A program made the translations under genes and the position numbers. Below, piece after piece: positions 49,159 to 62,438 of a stretch of 64,000 nt of DNA. Source of the stretch: Loxodes magnus (Eukaryota; Ciliophora; Karyorelictea; Loxodida; Loxodidae); the NCBI GenBank assembly GCA_946699065.1, contig CAMPDV010000063.1, forward strand, positions 124,001 to 188,000, given 5' to 3'. How positions within the stretch are numbered: the first letter of the stretch is position 1; each line of letters opens with the position of its first letter. Below the pieces are notes generated by a model that saw nothing but the letters and a program-made list of their open reading frames with translations, searched no databases and was not told the origin of the DNA.

Positions 49159-50032
49159 TTGTATTTTCATTCTATATTTATAATAATATTCTATATTTAT
49201 AAATTCAAAGATATCTTATCTCATGTAAGACCTGCAAGGAATCATAAATTGGAACTAAGGGGTTTTAGAACAAACCTTCAATTAGAAAAAAAATTGCTCA
49301 ATTTTCAGGACTTTAAGAATCCTCAGATCAATTTCTGGAGGGTAGCTTAAGGAGTTCAGGAAAAGTATGGAGTATCACTCCCCCTGATTCCTTTCAAACT
49401 CTATTACGTAGAATCGGACCTTGGATAAACTTATACCATGTATAAGAGGATGATATGCAACATCGGGCTGGAAGATTCTCATTGGATTGCCCGAAATTTT
49501 AGTGAAGGGTAAATTCCCACTAGATTCTAAGCCGAAGCACTACAATTAGTTAGCCTGATGGAGCTGGAAAAGCTTTGCCTTAGTCAGGAGTGGAAGGAAA
49601 ATTCTCACTGAGATTTTATGGCTTCGATCAAAAGAGAAGAAGTGTTCTATTGCGATAGAGTTCAAAGTTCTTCGGACAAGTTGGATTAAATCAGCAATAT
49701 GTCATGGAGTGATGAATGACACCGATTGGTGTACAGTGAATTATCTCCTACAAGCCCATTAACTGTATATTCAGTCCGTTTGAAGTGTACTAGTTCTGAC
49801 AGGCAGTCTTTTACACCACTCCGTCCCTTCACATACCCCTTTCAAAGTGAGAAAAATATTCTAAGAAATATTAATAGCTAATGGAGAATTAGGTTGCTCT
49901 GATTAAGAAGAACCTATTCAGAAAGAGATGAACCCGTAAATTGGAATTTAAGGATTTTAACGTGAAGCAACTATTGACTAACAAGAAATTGAACTGGAAG
50001 GTAACCGAAGAAAAATCCTGCCGATAAGTAAC
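49159..50032 (+). other. GC-rich island F, unit 3
   Basis: One T is missing near 49687 relative to the other units, breaking the plus-strand frame. Confidence 0.35.
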
Positions 50033-50104
50033 GAAATATTAAATAGCTAGTTAGAAAACTGTTTAATCTTTAATTTGATTAGTAAATCAATATTTATTAA
50101 TCTT

Positions 50105-50122
50105 ATTATTTCAAATATTTAA
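50105..50122. other. Empty insertion site of delta-1 in unit 3
   Basis: A single copy of the target (ATTATTTCAAATATTTAA) joins the flanks found on either side of delta-1 in units 1, 2 and 4. Confidence 0.8.
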
Positions 50123-50198
50123 ATAATTGAAAGATTTATTTGATTAAAAAGATAATAGCATTTATAAAAATGAATATCTACGTGACATTACAATTAAT

Positions 50199-50690
50199 AG
50201 GATCATTTTATTAAAGAGTTTAATTTCTAAAGAAAGTATTCACTTCAAATTTGATAGGTCTTTATTGTCATGAATCTTTGATGATTTTTAATTCTTTCAT
50301 GATTTTGCCCTATAAATAATAACCCAGCTATTTTCTGTTGGATTAATTAATTATTTATAAATATAAGAGAGCATCTTTATTGACTTGAAATTTTTCCACA
50401 TAAAGTAAATTTTCTTAATTATAATAACTACTGAATAAGTGTTCCCATTTATTTCTTATTATTCTTAAGCTTTTTTGATTGGTAGTAAACTCTTATTTTA
50501 TATCCTACTCCTTGTAATATCGACAAATCGTAATTCTTCGTTAGAAATTATCATTTTTTTAGTACTATTTTTCTATTTTCATTATATCATTGAGTACTTA
50601 GATTTGCTCCAATTTACATTTTCTGATATTTTAGAATTTCTTTACGATTTATACTGTCAATAAAAGTTTCCTTAATTTGCTACAGGAAAG
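50199..50690 (-). other. Possible frame G, unit 3
   Basis: As in unit 1 with a few substitutions and a changed codon near 50660. Confidence 0.3.
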
Positions 50691-50828
50691 AGTTTAGAGT
50701 TAATTCCTATCTTAAAGATAAGTTTACATATTTAAAAATTCCATAGAATGTACCAAATCTTAAGTTCGTTAATAAAGATCACTAATATTTTTCTAATTAC
50801 AATTTTATTTTTAATAATACACTTAATT

Positions 50829-51631
50829 AAAGAGTTTGTGTCTTTGAGGTATTTCAATCTCATTTCCACTGAGTTCCAGTGATCGCTCCTGGATGCTTAA
50901 AATAAAAGTTCGGGTCATACAGTTTTTTTGGAGTTCTGGAACTCGAATGGAAAATTCTTCTTCTGTAAATTCTTCCTTCCATCGTCACGTAAATTCTTGC
51001 TAATTCTCTTCAGATTTCTTTGCTGTTTCTCTTCATCTTTTCCTTGTATATCTTACAACTCTTGAATCAATGGAATATTTATTAGCACAGGTAACATCTC
51101 TTGAGAATCCTTCTAATGTTGATTGGTTCTATTTGCCTATCATCTTCTACTTCCATTTTTATTTCTTAGATTAGAGGCTCTATTCTTTTTTGTCCAAGTT
51201 GCTATACTTCGATTTCTTATTTGACTAATCTTTCTTCAGTATTTAATTTTTTCCTAATAATTTTTTGTTTTCTTATCTTAATATTTTTACTTCTTCTTAC
51301 AGAATACATACATATTTCAAAAGACTTTCAATTAATAATTATTCTTCATTTGTCTGTTTTTACATCGTTTTTGGATTCTCTTATTTCCTATAGTTACTTG
51401 GTCTCGGTTTAGGAAGAAAGTTCAATATTTTATTATTAGTTTTAATCTGTTTATGCTTATTTAAGTACTTATTTAATTTAAGATTGTCTTAAATTTTCAA
51501 CTATTTGAGGTTATTAAGATTAAGAAGATTATTATTTTAATAAAGAAGAAGTGATGGATGAAGAATTAGAAGACTCTGGTTCTTGCTCCTTTATCTATGG
51601 AGCCTGCACTCTTCTTGAGACTTTCTGCCAT
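50829..51631 (-). pseudogene. Zinc-knuckle family member H, unit 3
   Basis: More diverged copy with extra substitutions in and around the knuckle. Confidence 0.45.
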
Positions 51632-51959
51632 TTTTTTGTTAGAATTTTATTTATAATATTTACTAAGAAATACATTACTTTTTATTATTTATTATGATAA
51701 TAAACATTTTAAATAAAAAATGGTATAAAGATCTATAAAATTATTACTTTTCTATTAAATTTAAATTAGATATGACTAGAATAAATAAATTAGATTTTAG
51801 AAAGTAAAATATAATTATTTAATTTATAAGATTATTACTTTTATAAATATAATATAAATAGCATAGTATTTATCATTAAATTACATTTATTAAATAATAA
51901 AATACATACAACTAAAATATTAGATAAATTGCATAACTTAAATTATAATAGTTGTTAAA

Positions 51960-52730
51960 TCATAAAATATATAAGAAAATTTAAATATGTTTTTAAGTGT
52001 TATTTATTGCCTTTACTTTAACTTTTTCTATAGTTATACTTGAACTACCAAAATAAAAACTGACTGCTACATATAAATTTCCATCAGTAAATTTTGCTGG
52101 CTCGTTGAAGGCTATTCCACAATTTTAATCTTCCACTATAAAAGAAAGTTCGCCTTTGCATGTATCTACTATCATCTTTACTTTTAAATTATTTTATATT
52201 TATTTAATCTATTGTCCATATTTTGGACCACTACCTCCAGAATTATGTCTTGTTTCTGCATATCCTACATATCAACTTCAACCTGTTTCAAAATCTGAAA
52301 AACATTTGGAAAAATCTTAATTACAATGTTTAGAAACTCCTAATTTGCAATCAGACATTACATGAAGGTAAATTTGAAATTCAAAAACATATAATCTATC
52401 TTTTCTAAGAGGTTAGTCTAGCATGTTAGTATCAAATCCACTATTTTTCGATTTTTTAATAGTTCTTTGATCTTCAGAAACGATAGTATGAGGCGAGCAT
52501 TTATTTTAATCTCACTTGAATTTAATTAAATAGCTTAAATTAGGAAATATTTCATATTTCGCCATTAAAAGAGGAACCCGAGAAAATTAGCTTGATTCTT
52601 GATTTTTTAAAACTTTCTATTTTAAAAGCTTCCTAAGATAAAGAATTTTGCAAAAATGATATTACTTTAGATTTATCTACATCTTTAAAATGATTTTATC
52701 TTTTATTAAATAAACATGAAAATAATAGTT
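51960..52730 (-). CDS. SPRY domain protein I, unit 3
   Basis: Keeps the SPRY core and TGA tryptophans. The variable loop reads HNSGGSGPKYGQ, closer to a typical SPRY loop than units 1 and 2. Confidence 0.58.
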
Positions 52731-53268
52731 AGATAAATATAAAAAATAAATTAAAGCAATAAAAGATAATTAATATCTTAATAATTATATTAAAAACAAA
52801 TAATTCTTTTAATCTAAAAGATAAATTAAATGTAATTCTTCTTATATAATTAAACATTCAAACATAAAAAATTGCAAATATTTATTTACTATTTTTAATG
52901 AGAAATATAGTTAAATTTAAACTAAAAATTAAAGATAAAATAATTTTAGATACATTATAAATAAATTATAAGAAAAATTAAATTAAATATGCAAAGACAA
53001 TAATTTAAAACTCTAATTACATTAATATATCAAGTGGAAATAAGGTAAATATTTGTAAAGCCAATCAATCAAGGTTAAAAAATTAAATGCGAAAATGCTT
53101 AAGAAAAGTAAATTTGATTATTCTTTTAAATATAGTATAGAGATATTCAATCAAATAATAATTAAATTCTACTAACTAAATTTAATTTAATAATATTTAA
53201 AATGAAAGCATTCAATTTTAAGTAAATAAATTAAATTGCTATTTAAAATGTAAAAGTATATAAATAAA
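52731..53268. other. AT-rich spacer, unit 3
   Basis: Nothing recognised. Confidence 0.4.
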
Positions 53269-53774
53269 TTAGCGTGATACCACCATTTTTTGGATATTAT
53301 CACGATTAATAAAAAAACCTAAATTAACTAACAGTGGTAGTCTTGAAAATTTTCTTGCTTCATCTGGTCTCTTTGATCATCTTCTTCACTCCATCTTTAA
53401 AATCAAAATTATTGACTAATTCTTACAATTCTTTCCGAAGATTGGAGTTGGAAGGGATAAGAGGACATTCCGAACTTGCTTTAAATGTAGTAGTAGAAAT
53501 GAATTCACCTAGATAAAAGTTATAATAGTCTCAATCATGTCTTTGATACTTTGCGATTTCTAATCAGATTAATTACATGCGGATCAGGATAGCTCTTCCT
53601 TGACATCAGTTCTACTAGTCAGATTCTAGAGGCGATAGGAGAGTCCTCAAACAAGTAAGGTTTATCACACAATGGGCATGTCCTTCCTTGTTTGTGATGG
53701 CACCTATTGTAATAGTACTTGCAATGCAGACATAACTGTACAGGATTACTTACTGACTAGAGATAAAGATCCAT
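53269..53774 (-). pseudogene. Cys-rich gene J, unit 3 (broken)
   Basis: One G is missing in the GATAGGGAGAG block (near 53638), shifting the frame, and a Cys and neighbouring residues of the zinc motif have changed (Cys to Tyr, Gly to Arg near 53711). Confidence 0.5.
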
Positions 53775-53795
53775 AAAAAAAATATACTAATAAAA

Positions 53796-54672
53796 TAGTA
53801 GAAGTCTTAAAAAATTATCTTTAAATCATCTCCTCAAAGATAAGTTAGAAAAACAGAAGCCCTCTTCTTTAAATCATGCGTATTAACTATACTATCCTAG
53901 CCTTCTTGATTAATAACATAGAAAGAGAAAAGAAAGATTATTCATACACTTCTCATATCCATTCCTCCAAGAAAAATAGATAAGCACTATTATCTCTCAG
54001 AATATAAATTGAAATATCTTAGAAAAAACAAAAATTAACTGAGGAAGATTTAATTAAAGAGTACGAATGGACTTAAGCCAATTGACATAGAATAAATTCT
54101 TAGAAAGGACTGCAAAAAACCTCAGAAATAATTTTCTGTTTAATAAGGACTTTTATAGAACTGAAAAAAGAGTATGATTAGCTTTAGCATTAATTATTTC
54201 TTCTCTTTAAACATAAATATACATACACTCAGCTCCATTTCTTAGAGGAATTAGAAATTAAAGTGAAGAATTAGATTTAGATTTGTTATTAAAGAGAGAA
54301 AGATAAAATAAAGAAAAATCAAAGCCAAGAAAAGCATAGAGAATAAAGAAATTAAAGCCACTATGCAATACTAACTAACGACAGTTATAATAACTTAACT
54401 CAATGATATAATAAAAGTAGAAAAAATGCAAGTTAGATTAAAATAGTCAAGAAAAAAATACTGCATCTGTCATAACAAATGACATCTTAAGAGAATTTGT
54501 AGAAAAATTAAAACAATAATCCAAAAATTTGAAAGTAAACAATTACCTTTGTCCAACATGTGATGAAGTAAGATACTCAATCTGAAGAAGTAGCATAATC
54601 CTGCAAATGAACTGCTTTTAAGCTTTAGAATCTGAAAACCGACTTGCTCTTCAGGAGGAAGAGAACTGTTTA
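53796..54672 (+). pseudogene. Zinc-knuckle relic K, unit 3
   Basis: Diverged copy; the knuckle region near 54462 is unchanged in its motif. Confidence 0.45.
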
Positions 54673-55224
54673 AAGAAATATTTTATTTTCCTAGTAAATC
54701 TGTTAATTTGTTTTGATTTGTAAATTAATTGGACAATGTTTAGAAATATTACTTTAAATATATTAACTAAAATATAATAAAATCAAAATAGAAAAATAAT
54801 GCTTATTATAGAAATAGTTTTTATAAAATTTATATAAATATAAAATGTTCCAATTTAAAATAAAAAAATAGATAAAAATGTTATTAAATTTAGAAAATCA
54901 CAAAATAAAATTAATTTAAAATATTATTTACAAACTTTTAATAAATGTTTAATATATTTTATAATGGAATAGTAGAAAATTAAAGATAAAGCAACATTTG
55001 CTTATTATTTCTTACTATATTAATTTTCTAAATTGTTTAGAATATTTTGATATTTATAATTTTTTAACCAAGAGATTTATTGGATTTTTAAATTTTAATA
55101 TATCTAACTTTATTTAGTTATAAACCTTTAGTTAATTTATTTTATTTTGAAATTTTAATTTTTTAATACTTTAAATATCATAAATAATGAAGAGTTTAAA
55201 TTATTATTTCTATTATTTATAAGT
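54673..55224. other. AT-rich spacer, unit 3
   Basis: Nothing recognised. Confidence 0.4.
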
Positions 55225-55885
55225 TAAATTTGAAAATTTCTTAGAAAAAGTCTCTTCTTAAAAAGATTCATCTCAGTCATACTACAATCAGTAAAAAATA
55301 CTTTAAGACCTTAAAATTATACAATAAGAAAATTTTAAACCTTTAAGAAAATTATAAGAGATCAAAAGAAAAATTAAATACTTGATGATTAATAAAATGC
55401 ACAAAAACTGAAAATAAGTAGGTAGCTAATATCAGAATCTATTAATTAGAAACAAAATTAAACCAATACGCAGAGCTGATGAAAGCATATTCCTCTAAAA
55501 GATATCAATGAATGATCCAATGGATGCGGAACAACAGCATACGATAAATTATTTTCTCTATGGAAAATAATTAGACGCTGATATTACAAGATGTAGGGAC
55601 GTTTGTGTGAAATTGTTTCCAATTAGACTAAAAGAAAATATAATCATAGAAAATTAATGGGAAAATATATTCAGACTTTAACGCAATTAAGAAGGCAAAA
55701 TTAACAGAGAAAAAATACTACAACTAAATAAAGAAACTTTATATATCTAATATGTTGTTAATGAATTCAATAAGGAATGAATATGAATCGACCTATTGGA
55801 AAATATTAGAAAGAACAAGCTAAAATTCATCAAAATTTAAGATAGACATGATCCAAGCAAATTTGAAGTTAATAATTTTATTCTA
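55225..55885 (+). pseudogene. Zinc-knuckle relic L, unit 3
   Basis: Further decayed: near 55570 the first knuckle Cys is Arg and the second is Tyr. Confidence 0.45.
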
Positions 55886-56047
55886 CATTAAATTTTTAAT
55901 TCATGATGAACCTAAATTTGTAGAGTCTGTCAATTAATTGGTATTAATATTATTATTAATTAAAGTTATCATCAACTAAAAGTTTTATAAATGTTGCTTT
56001 ATATTAATTAAAAACAGTTCAAACTGTCAGTTTTTATTAAAGTTTAA

Positions 56048-56198
56048 TTCATTAATCTGCTATTTTGCAAAAGGAAACTCTTCCCCTACCCTCCATCTAA
56101 TAAAAACTTTTGTTTTTTCCAATCTTTTTGTAGTTCCTATTAATATTTATTCAAAATCCTGCTAATTCTCTTCAAATTCCTTCAACCTTCTTGTCTTT
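56048..56198 (-). pseudogene. Zinc-knuckle C-terminal fragment P, unit 3
   Basis: Diverged copy without the adjacent SINE-like insertion. Confidence 0.4.
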
Positions 56199-56212
56199 TA
56201 AACCTTTTGTAG
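56199..56212. other. Empty insertion site of delta-2 in unit 3
   Basis: A single copy of the 14-bp target (TAAACCTTTTGTAG) joins the two flanks directly. Confidence 0.8.
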
Positions 56213-56236
56213 TTAAAGTAACATTTTATTAAATAC

Positions 56237-56637
56237 TAGTAAAATGGATGTCGACTGCGTTCAAGTGAATTAGTAGGTAAAATTGTGTACTGCATTGCGA
56301 GTAATTTCGCACTAGATGCCATCACAGGAAGGGTGGAAAAGTTCGGAAGCGACAAGACTAACTTGCCCGAAGGTTCTTACTAGCATTATGAACGTTTGAT
56401 TGATAGACCTACTAATGATTTAACTACTAATTCTTGTTTGGATCTTATTAAAAAGACTTGATTATTTAATTCAAAATTCAAGAATAATCTTTAATAAGCA
56501 GATTTCCCAATTTGGAGAAATTGACATGATTATTGGACAGCTAGAATGACAACATGAAGTATGAAAATACTTTTTTTAATAATAAATGTTAATATTGAAA
56601 GAGCTGCGCGCCAACGAGGGGCTTCGCGCTCTATAAT
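56237..56637 (+). repeat. Structured repeat gamma, unit 3
   Basis: Hairpin 56600-56632 with small changes in loop and inner stem; the outer arms AGAGC/GCTCT are unchanged. Confidence 0.5.
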
Positions 56638-56849
56638 CATATTTATTAGTTTTACTTATTTTCTTTAAATGTAGGAAAGATTTTAGACATCAGTTCATAT
56701 ATTCATTCTTTTTTTAATTTTGAAAGAATAATATTTTCAGATTTTTTTAATCTTAAAGCTATTTCAGTTCTTAAATTCATTTAATAATTTATTTTATTAG
56801 TCATGATATCAGTTTTTTTTTACTTCAGTAATCATTGTAACTAGCTCTA

Positions 56850-57510
56850 TTATTAATTAAACTTTGAAAAGTAGAAAGTAGACTTTGATCAGCTATCTTT
56901 AATGGCTATCAACCTTCAGTATGAGGCTCATAAGCTGAAGATTTTGAACAAAAATCTTCTTTAATAAAATAGCAAAAATAAAATCAAAATGCATCAAGAA
57001 TGAAGTCTTAAGAAAGAGAGATTCCAATGAAACTTAAAAGATTAGCAAGTATAATAGACTACAAAGCAACAATAAAAACAAAAGAGATAAAAAAAGCATT
57101 AAAAATAGAACAAATTTAATAAAAGAAAATTCCCAAGATATAATGGAGATTGAAAAAGACCCACTGGAATAAAAAATTGTAGAAAAAATAGCCAAAATTA
57201 AAAGACTGTGATGTTGATGTCATAGTAAATGTCATCTATGAAGAAAAAGTTCTTTCTTTTAGAGACTTAAGGAATAATCATGATAAAACTAGAAAAGAGA
57301 AAAGTAAAAAAGGCGAAAACTAGATTTGATGCAGAAAGATCTGAGAGATATAAAGGTTGAAATGAAATATGGATTTAGGGGAACTGGGATGATAATCGAA
57401 AATAGATCATGATGAGCTGAGCAGAATATGAGAAAGAATAAGACTCTCAAGTTCTAGAGCTTGATAAAAACTGGATAATTTTAACTCAAAAATTTTCTTT
57501 AAGTAGTGAT
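56850..57510 (+). pseudogene. Zinc-knuckle relic M, unit 3
   Basis: Diverged copy in which the last Cys of the knuckle is changed (TGT to AGT near 57247). Confidence 0.45.
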
Positions 57511-58611
57511 CTGAATGACCCTGCAAATATTTTAATTAATAATAGTAATAATTTTTTATTTTATAATTTTAAATTTTAAAAAAGTTCAATACTAAGCGTA
57601 TTAAGCTTTATTATTTTTATTTAAAAAGAAATTATTATCTTAAACTTTCAAAGCCATAAAATTTATTTAATTAATAATTTTTATTTAATTAATATAAATA
57701 TAGTTTATTCAGTATTTAAGCTCAATAAATATGAAAATTTATTTTAAAATATAATGGATGCTATAATAATGTTTTTATAATATTTGTAACTTTAAGGTAT
57801 TTAATTAAATTATTAAGTGACAGAAAAGATGATTTATTTTAATATTTCTTTTTTCAAGTAACTTTCTATAAAATATTTATTTTTAGCATGCCCTTCATTT
57901 TATATTAACTTTAATATATTTCAATTTTAATTCTTTATTTTATTACATCAATTTTTAATATAGATCCCTCTCAGTATCTACATAAGACTTCTCTTCCAAT
58001 TTTTTATTTTTCTTATGACTTTTAGTCTTTATTGTAATTTTTTAAAATTTTCTTGTTTATATCCATGATTTTAAATGTTAAATATATGTAATTTTAAATT
58101 ATTAAGTATTTTGTATTTAATTATTATTCATCATATTTATTTAATTTTTCGTTAGAAATAAGTTAAAGATTTATAATATCTATTTCTCCTTTTTACTAGA
58201 TTAATTTTTTATTAAATTCTCATTTTTTATATAAATATAAATAAATTTTGTTGAAATATATTTCAATTTCTGCTTTTATTAAATATACTTTCATTTCTAA
58301 AAGAATAGTTCACTAGATGGTGTAAAATTGATTTAATCAATTTTTTAATTTCTTATTTAAATCTTTGGATTTTTATGTTTACTTACTTGCATTTAAAATA
58401 TTAAAAAGTAACGGCGACTTTATAAGTTATAATTCTTTTTCCTTTCTAGAAAACATGAAATTCTTGACTAAAATATCAATTTTTATGATTTATTGTTTTA
58501 CGAAATAAATCATAAATACTAATTAAAAACTTCTTATAATTTTAAATTTTACTTAAAAAAGTAAAAAGATAATTTATATATATCTTAAATTAAATAAATA
58601 TATTTTAATTT
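57511..58611. other. AT-rich spacer closing unit 3
   Basis: Nothing recognised. Confidence 0.45.
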
Positions 58612-58621
58612 TAATTTTATT

Positions 58622-60166
58622 TCATCTTCTTTCTCTTCTAATTATTTCTGCTTGAAGACTATTTGTTTCGACTTTCAAAATTTATATATAATCTTTTTGA
58701 CTATAAGAAAACATAAATGCAAAAATGTAATTATCTTTTACTTTTACTTATGTAAAACCACTACATTCTATAGGAAGAATTCCTTCTTACCAATTCATAC
58801 TATTTCTTTTATAAATTTATCTAGATTGCTTATTAAGTTCATAATTACCTCCAATTATTATTAAAGGCTCTAAACTTGAAGCACTACCACAAATAGGATT
58901 TGGTAACTATAATTCAAGCTACATTCATTCATCTTATTAAATATTATATTTAAATATTTCTTTTATAATCTATTTTCCTTATTTTATTCCTCCAAAAGAA
59001 TAAATATTTTCTTCTTATTTATCAGTTACAAGAGTTTAATCATAAATTCCATATGGTAATTAAGAACATCATTTTCAACAATTTCCACTTTCTAATCTTA
59101 AACTTTCTACTGTAGCTAACTTATTTCTATTATTATCAATTCCACCTACCACAAAAATACTTCCTTAAGCTGCTGCTATTCCATTACTATATCTAGCTTT
59201 ATTCATATCATTTAATTATTTACATCTACCATCGTATTCCACTTATCAAGTTGTCTTAATACTCTAATTATTTATTTCTCCTCCTACTAAATAAAGTTTA
59301 TTTTCATACTCTACACTTCTTTAAAATGAAGGAACTTTTTATTATATCTAAACTAACTTATAATCTTCTTTTTCTATATCGAATAAATGTAAATTATAAG
59401 AATCTCTAACGAATTAATGAATAAAATTATAAAGCTTTTTATTCTTTTAATCTAAATTTTAATTTAGAATTCTTATATTTTATATACTCTCTTCTTATTA
59501 TTTTTAACTTTACTATATTATTTCTTATGCTTTCATTTTTTTGTTCCTAGATACGGAGTCAAAAATCTGATCCATTAGATTTATCAATTAACTTTTATAT
59601 TATTCTAATTGTTATATTTATTAATTTCCTTTATTTTATACAGTTTAATAATCTTCTTAAGTTATTACTTAGCTATTATTTCTTAGATCATTTATATTAA
59701 TTTTATCTTACTATTTTAGAATATATTCAAGTTTTAATATTTTTTCATTTATATTTTTTATACTTTATTTCAATTCAGTTTGAACTATATTGCCTTGATT
59801 AAAGATATGGTGGTTTAAGAGAATTAAAGCTTATTAAGCAATAAAAGAATGTTATTAATTAATCTTTTATAGTTACTATTTCAAGTTTATTCTTTAAGAC
59901 TTTAACATTTCTAAGTTTTACTCTACTTATTAATTTCATTATATCATCTATTTATATTTATTTAAAAGTTGCTCGTTGTTTTTTAAATCATTAGGATTTT
60001 ATTTAGAAATTGCCTGACAAATAGGACATTTATTTTATTTGTTTTTTCTAAATTCCGCGAACAAACAACTAATGCAGACAGAATGATTGCAAGGTAATAT
60101 TTTAGGAATACCAAGTTGAGAATCAAACTTTTCAGTACAAGATACACAAATATCTTGGTTCTACAT
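58622..60166 (-). CDS. RING finger - coiled-coil - kelch protein, copy 4
   Basis: Open over the same 1545 nt. The RING cysteines and histidine are kept although flanking residues differ (near 60110-60125). Residue 282 is Gln instead of Trp. It resembles copy 1 in some kelch blocks and copies 2-3 in others, a mosaic pattern. Confidence 0.9.
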
Positions 60167-60377
60167 TATTATTATTTTAAACTAAAAAATGAGATTAAAT
60201 ATAATTAGTTTCAATATAATATTTATTAGTTTAATACTTTTTAGTTATATTTTAATAATATAATTAATATTTTAATTCTAATAATTAATTAAAATATTAA
60301 AAAGTAATTATAGTTTTCTATTTTTCCTTGTTGATTATATAATAGCTACTATATTTATTTATTATTATTATTTTATT

Positions 60378-60734
60378 TAAATAGGGTGGAAAGCCCTCTC
60401 CTTCGGATGCTGCTTGGAGGCCCAGCAAGGCAACAAAAAAATGAGCATGGACGGAGGATAAATCGGAAGAAGAGAAACCAGTAACAAGAGAAGGAAGATG
60501 TGACAAGTTGGAGAACTCTGAATGCTAGGAGGAAACTTTCTTCATCATAGGTTGGAGGAATGTACCCGTAATCACATATTGCACCTATGCTTTGGAAGGA
60601 AAAATTATAGGTACGTACCGCAGGAAGAGGAAACAAGGAAAGAGGAAAAGAGAGACCTATAAAAAAAATTTCGACGTTAAATAAAATTAATTTAAAGATC
60701 TGCGCACCAACGAGAGTGCTACGCGCTCTATAAT
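60378..60734 (+). repeat. Structured repeat alpha, unit 4
   Basis: The 5' stem is as in unit 1 (AGGG/CCCT); the outer 3' arm AGATC is as in unit 2. Confidence 0.55.
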
Positions 60735-60880
60735 TGAATTTATTTATTATTTCAACTTTTTAATTTTTATTACTTTATTGAAAATGTTAGCAAGTTTAAT
60801 TTTTTAAACCAATCATTTTTAAAGCAGATTAGTTTCCTAGATAAATATAATAGAAAATATAATATTATTATAATTTATTT

Positions 60881-61192
60881 TAAATAGGCAGGAGAAATCC
60901 TCTCGATATCATTGAAAGAAACTCAGTAACTAGGAAATACTCTGTGTGAAGACATGAACAAGAATCTTGGCTAGTGCCAAGTATGTCAAGACCGAGGCAT
61001 CAAGTAACAATACGTTGAACAATGCCTGAGATTAAGGTTTCTTTAGGAAAACACTCCAACACTGGCCCTATAGGAGAAAATAATTTCCAAGGGATGTTAG
61101 CACAGGGAAGAATGTACCATAATAAATTTTTAAACTTTAAAAGACTTTAATTAAAGAGCTGCGCGCTATCGTAGTGCTACGCGTTCTATAAT
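60881..61192 (+). repeat. Structured repeat beta, unit 4
   Basis: Nearly identical to beta of unit 2, including the GTTCT right arm. Confidence 0.55.
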
Positions 61193-61348
61193 GTTAGTTG
61201 TTGTAGTTATTGTAAAATAATAATAGATTAAATATATGATTTTAATTAAAAATATTATTATAGATAATTACTTATTTTAGTAATAAATCTTAATATCAAT
61301 TATTTACGTTATTTATTTGGTTATAATAAAAATTAATTTTCGATAAAA

Positions 61349-61830
61349 ATGGAGTTATATGTTTACCTTTCAAAGAATCAACTTAGAAGTTTAAATAGAA
61401 ACAGCGAAAGAAAGTGAGAAAATTCAAAAACAACAAAAAGAATCTAGTTTTTCATCGCAAGGTAAAATCTTGATCAGATATTTTGATAAAAAACTAAGAA
61501 GGAATCTAATTTAAAACTTTAAGGTAAAATAGACTAAATATAATAAATAATGTAAAGGTATGAAGAAAACATTTCTAATTAAGGAAATAAATCAGAGAAT
61601 TAATTAATAATATTGATAAAGAATAATGAGATATTGATAAAAATCAAAGCTATTTAAAAAATTGTTACTAGCAGAATGTTGATTTTATTAGTAATCACAG
61701 TCAATATCTTGTCAAGAATAAAATATTCTTTCAGAAAGTGACTAAATAAAATATTATGATAAAAAATTAGGCAAATTTAAAGACTGATATAAATTTACAA
61801 AAGAGCATAGTAAAATTGGAAAAAATAAGC
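61349..61830 (+). pseudogene. Zinc-knuckle relic D, unit 4 (3' deleted)
   Basis: The sequence runs from the ATG to a junction at AAAAAATAAG, where it jumps directly into the region before frame E. The knuckle and C-terminal part are missing. Confidence 0.5.
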
Positions 61831-62250
61831 ATCTAATTAAGTAATAAAAAGAAGACTAATGATGTGCTGATCTGTAGAAGGTTAGGACACATAAAATAAA
61901 TGCTAGAGATACAAAAATTTCAAATTTGTTAAAATAAAAGGTTCTAATAAAACCTAACCAAAATTTATTGTATATCCGAATTGAATCTTCACAAGAAAAA
62001 ATGAATGGTGGAGACTAATTACTCTAACAAAATAGCAGATTCACAAAAAAGAAGAAAAAAGTAAATGTTTGGAAAGAACTGATATTGGAATAAAATACCA
62101 ATTGTAAAGAAAAGCTAGATTAGCAGTCTTAGATATATTATTCCAGATTACGAGTCCTGAAGAAGAAATGGATGATTTCAACGAGTTTTACTATGGTTCT
62201 TGAGACTTTTAATAAACTAATATGCGACAAATAAAAGCGACGTTATATTA
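61831..62250 (+). CDS. Frame E, unit 4
   Basis: Frame E continues after the deletion junction. Possible ATG at 61859; reads MMC-Trp as in unit 3. Confidence 0.38.
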
Positions 62251-62438
62251 ATAAATATTATTATGCAATAATATATTTTATAATTTACTTGCACATTATC
62301 ACTTATAAAAATTGAAATTTAATACATACTTTATTATTAATTAATAAAATAATTTAGTAAATTAAAGCATTAACTATAATTTTAAATTTTTATCTTTTTC
62401 TTAAAATTAAATATTTAATATAATTCTAAATATTTATA

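Larger units (their letters stand above)
44888..58611. repeat. Tandem macro-repeat unit 3 (13.72 kb, lacks two insertions)
   Basis: It is shorter by 946 nt than unit 2. It lacks both delta insertions (327 and 325 nt) and about 237 nt of repeat beta, which accounts for nearly all of the difference. Beyond about 47160 it is clearly more diverged from units 1 and 2. Confidence 0.97.
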
